DNA of 64,000 nucleotides from Dactylorhiza incarnata (Eukaryota > Streptophyta > Magnoliopsida > Asparagales > Orchidaceae), in contig JAWHQI010000016.1 of the NCBI GenBank assembly GCA_033032865.1, positions 19,083,001-19,147,000 on the forward strand, written 5' to 3'. The notes under the pieces are model-generated. The model was not told where the DNA came from and did no database searches. It saw nothing but the letters and a program-made list of their open reading frames with translations. Positions 1-11,389 of this stretch are shown piece by piece. Position numbers and translations under genes: made by a program. Within the stretch, counting starts at the first letter, position 1. Every line of letters starts with the position of its first letter.

Positions 1-1050
1 TCTACACACACGCGCCTTGTGTCCCACCTTCCCGCAGGTGAAACATGTAATAGGGCTATATGCTGTCGTAGCTCCCGACACAGTTGAGCGAGTTGGCTCC
101 GCCGGTTTGAACTTCCTTTTGTTCCTCCTGAACTCCGACTTGGACTGAGAGGCCGGCGCATGAAACTCGGGTTTCTTTGCCATGCCCTGTGCTTGCACTC
201 TCTTCATGTCCAACTCCAGAGATCTGGCGCTTTGCACCATCACATGGAAGCCAAACGTCAAAGGCCCTGCAAGGACCAGCCTCAACTCATCTCGAAGACC
301 TTCATAAAACTTGTTCGTTTTCAATTCCTCATATTCCACCAAAAACCCCGCATAGTGGCCCAATCTAGTGAACTCGTGCAAGTACTCGTCCACCGAGTTA
401 TCGCCTTCAGTTAACTTCAAGAACTGGTTCTGCAATGCAATGCGTTGGGCAAAAGGAATATACCTCTGAAGAAACGACTTTGAGAACTCCGCTAATGTGA
501 TCTCGGTAATCTCCTTGCCTCCAAACCTATGCACTTCTTGCTCGGCCCACCAAAGCTCTGCCTCTCCGTTGAGGAGGAAGGTGGCAAGAGTGACCATCAT
601 AGCTTCTTCTGTTATTGTCGCCCTTAGAGTTTTTCTAACCGTTGACAGCCAGTCCTCCGCCTCCGTTGAGGATCCATTCCCCGAAAAGGTTTGAGGATGA
701 AAACTTAGAAAGTGCTGAAGTTGTTGATCACGTGGTCGCGCAACAACTACTCGCTCTACTCGACATTCCACCCTTGGCTCCACCACAGGTTCCACTGCGG
801 CCACTGGTACAGGGATCTCCACCCTCAGTTCCACTGCAGGTTCCGCTGCGGCAGCTGCCACCGGGGCCACATCCGGAGTAGGCGTAGCAGGCTATGCAAG
901 CCTTTGAGGTTGAGTGTTGATTAACGCGAGGACCGCTTCAGCGATTAATCTGATCATCTCAGCTGGAGGAGTGGTCGCTGGCACCTCAGCCGATACACTA
1001 CTTTCAGCGGTGTTACTGGGTCGAGACTGCCCCGCAGCACTCCTTGTCAC
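1..1050 (-). pseudogene. gag: Tekay/Del-like gypsy gag, partial at left edge
   Basis: Nucleocapsid/capsid polyprotein of a Ty3/gypsy chromovirus-type element, read right to left. Seen: an Ala/Pro/Val-rich N-terminal part (about 890-690), a Retrotrans_gag core with NGEAELWW and QRYIPFAQR motifs (about 620-420), GDNSVDEYLHEFTRLGHYAG, EGLRDELR, and at the very edge a zinc knuckle CFTCGKVGHKARVC (C-X2-C-X4-H-X4-C, about 10-51). The frame is open from about 1050 except for one in-frame stop at 892-894. No Met is seen at the expected N-terminus, where the codon reads GTG at 1050, so the start is uncertain and the copy is probably dead. Protease and RT would lie left of the window. Family assignment rests on the gag type, tRNA-Met PBS and LTR termini; Tekay versus another chromovirus is inferred. 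Confidence 0.8.
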
Positions 1051-1254
1051 CTATAAATTATGCAAGACACAATTTAGTGACCGAAAACATAGCAAACAAC
1101 AATCATGGAACGCTCAGGTTACGCAAACAAGTATGTTTTTCCATTCCTAAGTGGACATTCTTATTTGTTTTGTCATTTTAGGTGAGCGCACAGCCCGTGC
1201 ACACCACCCCTTAAAAGGAATTCATCCCGAATTCGCTAAACTACGGATCGACGC
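1051..1254 (-). other. 5' leader of the Tekay-like element
   Basis: This short non-coding stretch lies between the gag frame and the primer-binding site. I see no ORF or repeat of note in it. Confidence 0.45.
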
Positions 1255-1270
1255 CCTAAGTCCGATACCA
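1255..1270 (-). promoter_or_regulatory. Primer-binding site (tRNA-Met type), Tekay-like element
   Basis: On the minus strand it reads TGGTATCGGACTTAGG. It starts 3 nt after the LTR end GGGTGTTACA and resembles the complement of the 3' end of plant initiator tRNA-Met (TGGTATCAGAGC). This fixes the element's orientation as minus. Two more copies, with the better match TGGTATCAGAGGGAGG, lie at about 2018-2033 and 2114-2129, each next to another LTR end. Confidence 0.7.
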
Positions 1271-1273
1271 AAT

Positions 1274-1436
1274 TGTAACACCCTTCCAGTACGGATAATA
1301 TAACAGTAGGTCCGGCCGGGACCCCACGCTATACTAACCACACTAGCTAGGCGTTAAAAGGAGATATACAGAAAAGAACTACACCAGAGTATACTAAACA
1401 TAAGCGGAAGCATAAAGATTTAACATTTCTTTTAGA
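1274..1436 (-). repeat. Tekay-like 5' LTR, broken end fragment
   Basis: Starts TGTAACACCC on the plus strand and is nearly identical to 2133-2295. The match ends at about 1436, where SINE-derived sequence begins. This is the R/U5-side end of the 5' LTR of the minus-strand element. Confidence 0.75.
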
Positions 1437-1440
1437 TATA

Positions 1441-1624
1441 CAGCTCAGTTGGTGATAAGGCTCGGTTGAAGGAGTTCTTATCCAGGAGGCGGCGGGATCG
1501 AATCCCCCCACAACAACCCAACGCGCTGAGAAACAGGCGCGGAGAGGGGTTGGGGTTGCACATGGGATGCAGCCCGGACACGCAGGATGAGGTTGTGGCC
1601 TGCCCTGGGTGTTACAAATAAAAA
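1441..1624 (+). mobile_element. tRNA-derived SINE, copy a
   Basis: A ~184-bp unit. It begins with a Pol III box A-like GCTCAGTTGGTG, has a box B-like GGGATCGAATCCC about 45 bp later, and ends in an A-rich tail ACAAATAAAAA. The tRNA-like head, unrelated body and A-rich tail are the plan of a plant tRNA-derived SINE. The same unit recurs at 1625-1796 (inverted) and 1801-1995 (direct). No clear target-site duplication is visible. The family is not identified. Confidence 0.7.
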
Positions 1625-1796
1625 GTGCAACCCTAGGGCAGGCCACAACCTCTTCCTGCGTGTCTGGGCTGCAGCCCATGTGCAACCTCATCCCCTCTCC
1701 CCGCCTGTTTCTCAGCGCGTTGGGTTGTTGAGGGGGGATTCGATCCCGCCACCTCCTGGATAAGAACTCCTTCAACCGAGCCTTATCACCAACTCA
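1625..1796 (-). mobile_element. tRNA-derived SINE, copy b (inverted)
   Basis: Reverse complement of copy a, joined tail to tail with it so that 1441-1796 is one long inverted repeat. Box B and box A lie near its right end (about 1735-1796). It lacks most of the A tail at the junction. Such a palindrome would fold into a long hairpin if transcribed. Confidence 0.7.
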
Positions 1797-1800
1797 GTTG

Positions 1801-1995
1801 CAGCTCAGTTGGTGATAAGGCTCGGTTGAAGGAGTTCTTATCCAGGAGGTGGCGGGATCGAATCCCCCCCCCCCCCCCTCAACAACACAACGCGCTGAGA
1901 AACAAGCGCGGAGAGAGGTTGGGATTGCACATGGGCTGCAACCCGGACACGCAGGATGAGGTTGTGGCCTGCCCTGGGCTGTTACAAATAAAAAA
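1801..1995 (+). mobile_element. tRNA-derived SINE, copy c
   Basis: Third copy, head to head with copy b. It has the same box A-like and box B-like motifs, a longer C run (about 1866-1879) after box B, and ends in an AAATAAAAA tail. Confidence 0.7.
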
Positions 1996-2036
1996 CATGC
2001 CATAAAAAGGATCGAAACCTCCCTCTGATACCAAAT

Positions 2037-2132
2037 TGTAACACCCTTCCAGTACGGATAATATAACAGTAGGTCCGGCCGGGACCCATAACCCACAGGT
2101 CGGAGGATCGAAACCTCCCTCTGATACCAAAT
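2037..2132 (-). repeat. Extra LTR end plus PBS, duplicated junction
   Basis: A third copy of the LTR end (TGTAACACCC, 2037 to about 2088) is followed by ~40 bp of leader including a tRNA-Met PBS, and then by the main LTR at 2133. The LTR-PBS junction is therefore repeated three times in ~900 bp, which points to slippage, recombination or template switching. Confidence 0.6.
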
Positions 2133-3903
2133 TGTAACACCCTTCCAGTACGGATAATATAACTGTAGGTCCGGCCGGGACCCCATGCTATACTAACCAC
2201 ACTAGCTAGGCGTTAAAAGGAGATATACAGAAAAGAACTACACCAGAGTATACTAAACATAAGCGGAAGCATAAAGATTTAACATTTCTTTTAGAATAGT
2301 CCACTATCACAGGAATGAAACAATAAAGTGTAGAGTTACGGCCTAAAGGCCTTACTTTCCAAAAAGTACAAAACTCTAAAAACATACTTCGGCATGCAGG
2401 TCGGCAATACATGAAAAGCAGAAAAGAGGCTGGCCTTCGAGGGCCAACACAGCAAAAGGGCCACCACCCGCTATTTCCCGCTTGGCTCACCTGCACCTGC
2501 AACAACGATCCACCAAAACGTGGAAAACAGGTAACCGGTCAGCTAAAGCTAACCAAAATATAATGACCCCACCCCTAAAGCCGGGGTGGCGGTACTCCTT
2601 CCCTGCAGGCATACAGTATAGGCATAGATTGTCAAGGTACATTCAAACACCACATGTACAAGCAATCAACACCAACATGGGCACGCACGGCCACACATTT
2701 CGTGCACTCAAGGCACTCTCACGATGTGCTCTCCGAGCTACACCTAACAACTCCTTAAACAAAGAGTTCGCATGAGCATTGACCGTCAAGACTAGCTTGC
2801 CTTACGGATCAATCCCAACATCATACGGTGCACCGAGGAGCTACCTCTTCACCGATTCGGTATGGGAGCGGGTTCGGTTCAGCTTTGCCCGTGCTCAAAT
2901 TGTCGGAATCAATCGTCGCGACGCAGGTACAGCTTCACCTCGGCCTGAATAACAAAAGGAGGTTTCACCCCCCCCCCCCCCCCCCCCCCCACAACCAGTT
3001 CCCTGGGAGCTACCGCCGGCGCTAGCACTAGCGCCGGGCGGTAGTGGCAGATCTCCGAATCCACCCACAACTTTGGGTATTTCCTGGAGGTTACTTCTAG
3101 GACTCCCTGCAGTACTCTATTGTACACAGAACCCAAAAAAATAGCGCAAACAAAACACGGAGTCTTCTCCGGCATAATTAAACACTATAGTCATCACCAA
3201 TCCAGACCAACCTGTCCGGATGGGTTTCACACACAATGCCTATATCCGTGCTACGATTCCGGATGCTAATGCAAGTAACCAAAGTGGATCGAAACGATCA
3301 ACCCGCTGAAAAACTCCCTTTTCTCCACCAATCGGTGGGGGATTTTCCATGCAAACATGCCATAAAAGGAGGACTTCACTTGTCCAAGTAGAAGATCGTT
3401 ACCCTTGTCGTTTTCTTGTTCACCATAAGAATCCAAGATTCTAAACGGATGAAAAGGACCGCACCGGGCTGCTCTCCGTGGATCTACAAACGGCTCGTGA
3501 TTCGGAGCTTCGGAGCTCCGTCAATGGTGGAAGACACCTTCTTCTTCCTCCTTGGCTTTCCTCTTTCTCAAGCTTGAAGAGAGATAAGACTTTAGAAATA
3601 AAGAGAATATCTCCTCTGGTCAAGGCTTAAGAAATCTCGGGTTAAACACCAGCCATCGGATCTAAGAACATAAGGATTTGATGGCCATGATTTCAAATCA
3701 CAGATCTGTATCGCGCGCTAGCGCCGGCGCTAGTGGCGCCGGCGCTTGCGCTAGCTTCTATCTCGACGGCTAGCGTCTGCCGACACCTAAAGCTTCCGTC
3801 TCGATGGTTAGCAACCGTCGAGATGGCTAGCGCCAGGCGGTAGCACTACCGCCTGCGCTAGCGCCCAGCAGCCCAATTCTGCTTCAAAGTTTTGGGTGTT
3901 ACA
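2133..3903 (-). repeat. Tekay-like 5' LTR, main copy (~1.77 kb)
   Basis: Bounded by TGTAACACCC on the left and its exact reverse complement GGGTGTTACA on the right (3894-3903), a 10-bp terminal inverted repeat typical of this LTR class. It contains a C run (about 2970-2990) and GC-rich palindromic blocks built from GCTAGCGCCGGCGCTAG-like units at about 3017-3041 and 3714-3866. The candidate TSD TAGCG (3904-3908) cannot be checked because the other end lies outside the window. Confidence 0.65.
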
Positions 3904-4288
3904 TAGCGCCTGCGGTAGAATTCGTGTGGATCGGTTGCGAAACCGTCGGCGGCATGGCGCTGTGCACGAACTTGAGCTAGTACCTGGCAGTAGCGCTAGC
4001 GCTGGCGGTAGCGCTAAGGAACCGCTGAGATGAAACTAAACCGCTGAGACGAAATCGCTGAGACGGAACCGCTGAGACGAAACTGCTGAGACAAAATAAT
4101 CTACCGTGGAGCGTTTGCACTAACGCTGGCGGTAGTGCATTCTTCCAGATTTTTGAATTCAGCTGCTTTCTACCTGTGGAGTATTGCACCTATAGTTCCT
4201 ACACACTATAAACACACGACAAGCAAGATCAAATACAATTTGGGATTTGTTATTCTCAAACAAAGGGATGTGACAAACATGTCCAACA
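3904..4288 (-). repeat. Copia (TR-GAG/Sirevirus-type) LTR fragment
   Basis: Read on the minus strand from 4288 it begins TGTTGGACATG and then TTTGAGAATAACAAATCC, the same opening as the TR-GAG LTRs at 16739, 23485, 35168 and 40917. It contains several tandem CGCTGAGACGAAA-like units (about 4019-4097) and GCGCTAGCGCTGGCGGTAGCG (3990-4015). It is cut at 3903 by the Tekay-like LTR. Confidence 0.65.
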
Positions 4289-4439
4289 CCCTAGACCTAC
4301 TAGACCCCTAAGATGACTTTTGTCAGACTAGAGTCATGACATAGGCTTAAGTCAACCTAAGTGGCCTTAGGAACCAAGTGGTTAGGTGAAATGTCACTTG
4401 TGGTGCTAATAGCAATTTTAAGCACCAACCTAGGGATTA

Positions 4440-5240
4440 GCCAAAAGGGCCCAAAATGGCAAGTTGACCCCACCATTACTCCCTTAAACCCGTAAGGAGT
4501 CCACTGGGCCACTTAAGACCCAATTGAGTCTACCCAATTGGTCAAGTTGACCAAAGTCAACCCTAGCCCTAAATGAGTAAAACCACGCTAAGTAAGGGCA
4601 ATTAGCTTTCAAATGGATAATATGACACCATCGTAATACTCTTACAACCTTAGGGAGTCCCTTGGGTCAAATTAGTCAAGTTGACCAAAGTCAACCCTAG
4701 CACTAAATGGATCAAACCTCTCTAATTATGGTCAATTAACTTTCAAATGGACAAAATGACCCCACCATAACACTCATAAACCCTTAGGGAGTCCCTTGGG
4801 TCACTTAAGACCCAATAGGGTTAACCCAATTGGTCAAATTGACCAAAGTCAACCAAACCCTAATTTAGTCAAATCTCCTTAATTTAGAGTCCCATTTCCA
4901 TCTAATGACCCAATTGACATCACTGAACTCTTCCTAATCCCTTACGGAGCTTAACGGGTCACCAATAATCCATTGGATTAGGTCAAACCCTTGGTTTAGG
5001 TCAAAACCAACATTGGGCTCACTTAGCTCAAATTGGGCCAAATAGGTCAAGTGGACCTAAATTGACCTAACCTAACCAAAACTCACCCTAATTGGTGTCC
5101 ATGACCCCAATAATTTCCATATGGGTCAGTCACATTGGCCAGGTTGACAGAGGGTCAACCTTACCCTAACAAACTAAATTTAACCACTTTAGGTCAAGTG
5201 AGCCCAAAGCCCAATTTCAATTGGGTTTAACCAAGGACTA
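4440..5240 (+). repeat. Degenerate tandem repeats, TTGACCAAAGTCAACC type
   Basis: Imperfect units of roughly 110-190 bp share AAGTTGACCAAAGTCAACC, CACTAAATGG and CTTAGGGAGTCCCTTGGGTCA. At least three units are recognisable (about 4540, 4680, 4840), with weaker ones to about 5240. GGTCAA/TTGACC inverted pairs are frequent. Confidence 0.6.
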
Positions 5241-5469
5241 AGCCCACATGGATTAAATCAGAGGAATTAAAGGCGAGAATGATCTAGGGCTGAGATTGAA
5301 TCTAAGGAAAATCCAAGAAAGGAGGTGGTCAGCCACCCCATTTGGAATCCAAGGAGGGAAACAAGGATTGAATGCCAATTGGCACTCAATTCCCTCTCCC
5401 AAAGCTCTCTCTGAGCTGAGGGAATAATTCCCAGCAGTCTCCAGGTCGGCCACATGCCAGATGATGGAT

Positions 5470-5810
5470 AAAATGGCTCCTATATGTGGGCTGAGAGGTA
5501 CCATAATGACACCTTTATTTAATCCTTCCCTACTCTAATCTGAGCACACCACCACCTTTAGAACTCACCAAGCAGCAGAAGCCTCATCCTTGGAGAAGAA
5601 AATGACCCCTGGAGAGCAGAATCGGCATAGGAGCTCAACCTCACCTCCGATAATGGCACCCAAGAGAATTACCAGGAAATCGATGGCGAATCAGGTAGGA
5701 TTCCCTTCCTCCACCCTTTGTGCTAGTAGGTTCGATTCGAGCTCAATTGAGCTCGAATCAAGAATCGGCTCATATTTGTGTTGATTTGTCACTCCCCCCC
5801 CCCCCCCCCA
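5470..5810 (+). promoter_or_regulatory. Possible transcript leader of the Del-like LTR
   Basis: A TATA-like CCTATATGTGG lies near 5478 and a TTTATTTAAT near 5513. A less AT-rich segment with a short open frame (5590-5784) follows, containing CAGGTAGGA (a splice-donor-like context), and then a C run (about 5798-5812). I do not regard the short frame as a gene. Weakly supported. Confidence 0.2.
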
Positions 5811-5929
5811 TTCCCTATTCCGACCACCGCCGGCCAGCTAACCACCACCCAACGACAACCACCACATCGGCGCAGGTGGTGGTGGTAGCTGACCGGGAGA
5901 ATGCTCAGGTGGCTGGGTAATAGCCATCA

Positions 5930-8205
5930 AAAATGGCTCAGGATGGGATAATCCCGTCCCTTGGCTAGAGGTTGAAGACGATCTCATGGACGTTGGATCT
6001 GAGTTGATGGTTATATGCAGGACATATTATAATTATTTGATTTTCTATCACACTAAATGCTAATATTTCATGCTAGATTTAAGGCCACTTAGATGCTATT
6101 TTAGGAGAAATAGCCAGAGATAAATGTTGTAGCTCTGGGTGTCTAGTTTCTATAGGAATTTGAATCACCCAATTTTGAATAAGGCAGCTCCCTCAACACA
6201 CATTTTGGTGTAGGGTGTACATAATTGACTCAAGCCACTCTTTTGAGTGCCACCACCAAACCACTAACTCAAATGAGCTGAAATTTAAGCCATGAATGTG
6301 CTATGACCCATCGCACTACCTGACCAAAAAGGGTAATTTTTGGGAATAATTTTCTAAGGTTTTGTAAAATATTTCATTAACCATGCATGTATTAATTAGG
6401 TGAGCAAATGACCTCAAATCCATCCAAATTTTTGGTAGGTGCTTGGTTAGGTCAAAATCTGACCCTGGTCAAATTATAGACCATTTGAGTTAGTGCATGT
6501 TGGGGAAAATTCACATGCGTGTTAGTTTATGAAAGGGGTGATGCGCATTTATCACTTTCTACATGATTTTGTGACCCCTTGAATCCCTTGAAGTATGGTT
6601 GTGGAAAATTGTACGTGCATGTGAAATGGTGATGTGAATCACCTCTCAGAGTTTAGAAGAATTTGGAAATGATTTTCCATATATTTATATTTTAATTAAT
6701 TAATCTCATTTACCCTTTAATGAAATATTTGAGACCAAAATGATTAGGGAAAATTACCAAACACTTTCACATTAACACTTAGGTCAATTTACAATCCAGG
6801 AAATTTTTCTTGAATTTTTAGAGTTCAATTATGCTCGTATATGTCATTAAATTAATTGTCACTATGGGTTGCAAATAAAATAAGTGTGCCAAAATGACTT
6901 GTGAAAAATATGAAAATTGTCATTATACTTTTTAGATCAAAATGGACCTGTGGGATTTTCATTTCAAATTTTCATTAAGGGTAATCAGTAGTTCCTTCAG
7001 TATGTGGAATAGTCATGATTTGAATAATTAATTATTAGAAAAGTATGAACCTCTGTTAAAATTTTTAGCTGACCATTTAGATCCACTGGATAATTTTTGG
7101 ATAATTATTTGATTACTGAAATATTTTATATTAATGATAATGTGTTTATGGCTATATATAGTAAAATTTGGTTATATGATATTTCCTTTTTGGAAAATTA
7201 TGAAATTTAATAAGAGTTCATTTTGGATCATTTGTAAGCCCTGAGAATTTTCCTATAATTTTTAGTTGATTAAAACATGGTGATCTTTTCATAATGAGAT
7301 TACAGCTATATTTAGACAAATTTGGTTATATGATTATTATTGTCTGGAAAATTATGAAATTGAGTATGAGTTCATTTTGGAACATTCATAAGCCCTGGGA
7401 ATTTTCCTGTAATTTTTAGTTGGTTTAAACATGGTGATCCTTTGTAAATATTATTTTGGCCCAATTTTATTATTTATACTTGGCAATAGATAATTAGAAA
7501 ATTTACCAAATTCTAGAAATGTTGATATTTGACCTAGGTGAACATCTGGAAAATTTTGTAGCATAGACAACCATCAGAAAATAATACCTCGTGTTGAATT
7601 TGGAAGTCAATAAATAATTATCAAAGGTTAAATAATTCGGCCCTTTTATGGAAAATGAACAAGATTGATTATGATGACATTATTTGACATGTAGAACCCA
7701 GGAATAAATTTGAAGACCTTTGAACATGATATTCATATACACTTCATGAGGGCATTAGATTACACCTATAATCTAAGTTGGTCTTTGGATATCAAAAATG
7801 CATTTAGTGATTTGGACTCCTTTTGAGCATCATACACGGACCCAACAACCTTGGAACTATCATGTACAACATAGGATGACGGGTATGCCAATCCATCTTG
7901 GATCAATTCTCAAATTAGGATTGGGGTGCGGTTAGTAAAATGCTTAATGTTGAATTTGTTAAGCATAGAAAGAGGGTTGAGATGATATGAGCCACCAGCA
8001 ATAATGTGGTATGTAAGCTTCCGGGATTAGGCCTAGATAGTGGCCAAGTGATGATGAGTGGAGAAGAAGCCAGTCAACAAATAATGTATAGCATTGAGGT
8101 TCAATTGAAGATCAACGTTCTCCCTATTAACAATAATTCACCTTAGGACTCTAAAGCAATCAGAGAGACTGTGGGAGGTATGGGTAGCCACTAATAATAA
8201 TAAAT
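5930..8205. other. AT-rich non-coding body of the Del-like LTR
   Basis: No ORF above about 60 codons and no recognisable domain. A near-duplicate block occurs at about 7140-7290 and 7310-7450 (TTTGGTTATATGAT, then GGAAAATTATGAAATT, then TGAGTTCATTTTGGA), indicating a ~170-bp tandem duplication. Nothing else is evident. Confidence 0.5.
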
Positions 8206-8212
8206 ATCTTGA

Positions 8213-8299
8213 GAAAGAGAGGTTTGGGTTGTCACCCTATCATACCTCCTAGTATCGTTGTGAGCCCTTCACCAGGTAGACCTCAGGAAGTCCAAGATT
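8213..8299 (+). other. Conserved structured module, copy A
   Basis: One of four copies of a ~90-nt module (others at 20901, 39014, 57442). It shares CATACCTCCTAGTA and GGAAGTCCAAGA. The stem GAGGU/ACCUC (8219-8223 with 8244-8248) encloses hairpin GGGU-UGUC-ACCC (8226-8237). The stem sits at the same positions as in the other copies but with different bases. Function unknown. Confidence 0.55.
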
Positions 8300-9828
8300 C
8301 ACCTTAAACATCTAAGTTTAACAAAAGAGTAAAAAAATTAGATTGTTTAGGAAAGGTGAATGAATCCTATATACACACATTTAGGTGAATGGTAGTTTAT
8401 GGAGTGGAATGGACAAGTCGGTCCTTGGATCTGTAGGCTCGGTAGTTTTAAAGGACAGGTTGGTCCTGCGAGCTTGAAGCTCGGATGATAGAGGTGGAAC
8501 ATAATTGCATGTCAAAGAATGTGGTGGGTCATTGGTACTAGACTAGTTGACACATCGACAGAAGTACAATGACTTGGCAAGTGGTAGGTGTTCAGAGGGC
8601 CAGGTTGTTTTACTTCACGACTGAAAGATCTCATTCCCTAATAACCCTACATTTAGCCTATATAAGGTCTGGTCCTGATGGATCCAACAAGAGTATGCAG
8701 GAGCTCATGAGTACCGAGGAAATGTGTCATATCGTACGTTAGGGCCTAGGTCTGGTAGTGTATTATTCCCACCTAGGTGAGGAGACGCCCGCTCCTCTAC
8801 CACCGTTTGACCATGATGAGAGGTGCCCGAGAGGTTAACTACCTCCAAAAAGTTGGAACAAAAGGTCTGTACGTGCAGAGTCGTGTTTGTGAGTTGCATG
8901 TGTGTGAAATAATAGCATAACATTACATTGCACTGCATATCATATGCATCATTACATACTTCAAAAACCCCCGTCGTATAATCTAGTATGAGCTCCATTA
9001 TACGATGGGTCTACAAAATACGAACTCTTAACTTATAAGTTTATATGGGCTTTCCTTATAAGTTCAGGTTACCTTTCTGAGATGGTAGTTAGCCGCACTT
9101 CTTTTACTTATATTACTGCACATAATATTGTCCCTTTACTTCCAGTTCTTACATAGTATAATTGTTAGTTTTTATTTTACTTGCTAATAAATCTCCTAAT
9201 AGCTAGACCTTATGGTACTGGTTTAATACTATATGAGAGAGAGCAATACCACCTGTTTTTTATTCTTCCGACTTGTTGTCCCCCTTTTTCCTTCATTCCG
9301 CCCTATACATAGGAGTCGTTGGGGGAGGGTTGGGGAAATTGCTTAGTCTTTTTGACTAACGGTTGGATGTGGCACAACAATAGGAGAACTAGGAGCAGCA
9401 GAACCAACACATCCAGAGGACAGAGCGTGATGTAGTGGCCCGGCTAGGACTCAGAGTTTCCGCAGCTGCTGGAGCATCTCCTATGAGTGTGACTAGATAT
9501 TATCTTTCGAACGCTATATTTCATCTTTTTCCTCACTAGTAGATTAGCTTACTTCCACGAGAGACTTTTATAGCGAGGCATTTGATATACAGGGCATAAG
9601 CCCTTATTTATCTTAGTACTCTATTGCGCACTTATTTGTATTATTTCATCTGTGGACCTTGGTTTTAATTTTGATATGATGTGATGTGGACTGGGTTATA
9701 TTTATAAATGCTTCTATTTACTCTATGATGAATGGTTGGCATGTGAATGTTGAACTGTCGGCAGAATCAGCGTCTTGTGGTGACGACCACCCCATGTGTT
9801 GGAGTCACCATAAGGCGGTGGTTCTAGG
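8300..9828. other. Non-coding 3' part of the Del-like LTR
   Basis: No convincing coding sequence on either strand. It includes CCTAGGT inverted pairs (about 8740-8790) and a TACGACGG/CATCGTATA pair near 8970-9005. I see no known family signature beyond the LTR-like end. Confidence 0.4.
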
Positions 9829-9868
9829 TGTAAGGCCCGGAAAATGAGCAAAAAATGGAGGTCTTACA
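9829..9868 (+). repeat. Terminal foldback at the Del-like LTR end
   Basis: TGTAAGGCC (from 9829) pairs with GGTCTTACA (9860-9868) with one mismatch, enclosing ~22 nt. The right arm is the LTR terminus. The left arm could be a vestigial LTR start. Confidence 0.5.
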
Positions 9869-10922
9869 TAGTCTAGCACCCAGGAATTGATAGGTTACTG
9901 AAGTGCTTTTTCTATCAAGCCTGCACCCAGTATAATCAGCATCTGAGTAGCCTACTAGCTCTAATCCAAACTTTGTGGGATACCGTAAGCCAAGTTTAAG
10001 TGTACCCTTTAGATATCTGAGTATTCTTTTTACAGAACTTATGTGGGATTCCTTGAGGTCAACCTAAAATCTAGCACATATACAAGTAGCAAATATTATG
10101 TCTGGCCTGCTTGTTGTAAGATAGAGAAGAGAGCTAATGACTGTTCTGTAAGTCTTTCGATCAAATGACTTAACCATTTCATGTCTATCGAGTACAGTAT
10201 TGGTAGTCATGAGGGTTTTCATGGTAGAAGCATTTTCCATCCCAAATTTCATGATAAGCTCTTTAGGGTTTAGGGATTTGGATTGGGATATGAAAATGCT
10301 ACCTGCACTTTGCTTTACTTGAAGGCCAAGAAAATTAGATAGTTCCCCCATGCTACTCATCTCAAACTAGGACTGCATTAGGTCAACAAACCTTTTGCAA
10401 AGTCTTTAGTCTGGAGCCAAATATGATGTCATCTACATATATTTGTATTAGAAGTAGCTGATTATTGTGTGCTCTAGGGAAATGTGTTTTATCCACTTTT
10501 CCTCTTATAAAGGAGTGATCTTGCAGATAGCTGAACAAGATCTCATACCAAGATCTTGGAGCCTGCTTGAGACCATACATTGGTTTATCTAACCTATAAG
10601 CAAAAGAGGGATTAGATGGATTGACAAAACTCGGGGGCTGCTCCACATATACTTCTTCTTGAAGAGTTTCATTCAAAAATGAACTCTTTATATCCATCTG
10701 ATATACCTTGATTTTCATATGAGCAGCATAAGAAAGAAACATCCTAATTGCTTCCAGTCTGGCCACTGGTGCAAAAGTCTGGTTGTAGTCAATTCCTTCT
10801 TCTTGTCTGTATCCATGAGCAACTAGTCTGGCTTTATTTCTTACTATAATTCCATTTGACTCCATCGTGTTTTTATATGCCCATTGTGTTCCAATAATTG
10901 GGTAGTTCCTTGGTCTTTCCAC
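9869..10922 (-). pseudogene. pol: Sirevirus-type copia reverse transcriptase/RNase H remnant
   Basis: Minus-strand RT and the start of RNase H of a Ty1/copia element. In the 10922-10383 frame: [58 protein letters not shown] and the YVDD catalytic motif ([11 protein letters not shown]). After a frameshift the 10360-10064 frame gives MSSMGELSNFLGLQVKQ and TSRPDIIFATC. The RNase H start (KRILRYLKGT, GYSDADYTGC, DRKSTS) runs to 9869, where it is cut mid-domain by the Del-like LTR. Stops and frameshifts make it a pseudogene. The lineage follows from similarity to the plus-strand Sirevirus pol at 26064-29172. Confidence 0.8.
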
Positions 10923-11389
10923 TAAAGTCCATACTTTATTTCTTTCTAATTGTGCAAGATTCTCTTACATGGTAGCTACCCAGTGAGGATCATTGTCTGC
11001 TTCTTCAAACCTCTTAGGTTCATATTGGGAGAGGAAGCACTGCAACATTGACTCATTGTATGTTGGTGTGTGGTCTTCACACCCACGGTCATGTCTCTTA
11101 TAAGTTGAGAAGGAGGGTGATTCTTTAGAGTTGTTCTAGTTCTTTTTGAACTATTTAGTGGATTCATATGCTCATTGATTTCTTCTTCTTCATTGACTGT
11201 AGTAGCATCATTTTCTTCCTGTTGAATAGTGCCTTGTTCTGATGGACTAGGTTCTTTAATGGCAACATAATTTTCAACAGAGTCTTCATCTGATTCACTG
11301 TTAGTTTACTGTTTTACTTTTTCATGATAGCCTGATGAGTGATTCATAATACTCAACCTTTCAACTTGATCTGCAAATTGATCTCCTTC
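10923..11389 (-). pseudogene. Sirevirus-type integrase-RT linker, degraded
   Basis: The variable acidic/serine-rich linker between integrase and RT is expected here. The 11167-10976 frame carries a basic/polar stretch, and other frames show acid-rich pieces. No conserved motif is visible. It was included because it lies between two recognisable domains of the same pol. Confidence 0.4.

Larger units (their letters stand above)
4289..9868 (+). mobile_element. Long Del/Tekay-like LTR, probably solo (tentative)
   Basis: A 5.6-kb stretch without coding capacity. The right end GGTCTTACA abuts a minus-strand copia RNase H exactly at 9868/9869, so this is an inserted end. The content resembles very long Del-type LTRs: degenerate repeats rich in TTGACCAAAGTCAACC at the start, a possible TATA and leader around 5480-5700, AT-rich middle sequence, and a CACC/GGTGG-rich terminal segment (9760-9840). 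The true left end is not identifiable, since a copia LTR abuts it. It could instead be several fused fragments. Confidence 0.4.

Noticed and set aside
1441..1520. Possible genuine tRNA gene
   Set aside because: Box A and box B are present, but the acceptor and anticodon arms do not close into a cloverleaf, and the unit continues into a SINE body with an A-rich tail.
5590..5784. Short plus-strand ORF with an ATG in fair context
   Set aside because: It lies in a low-complexity leader before a C run, has no domain, and overlaps a probable LTR transcript leader.
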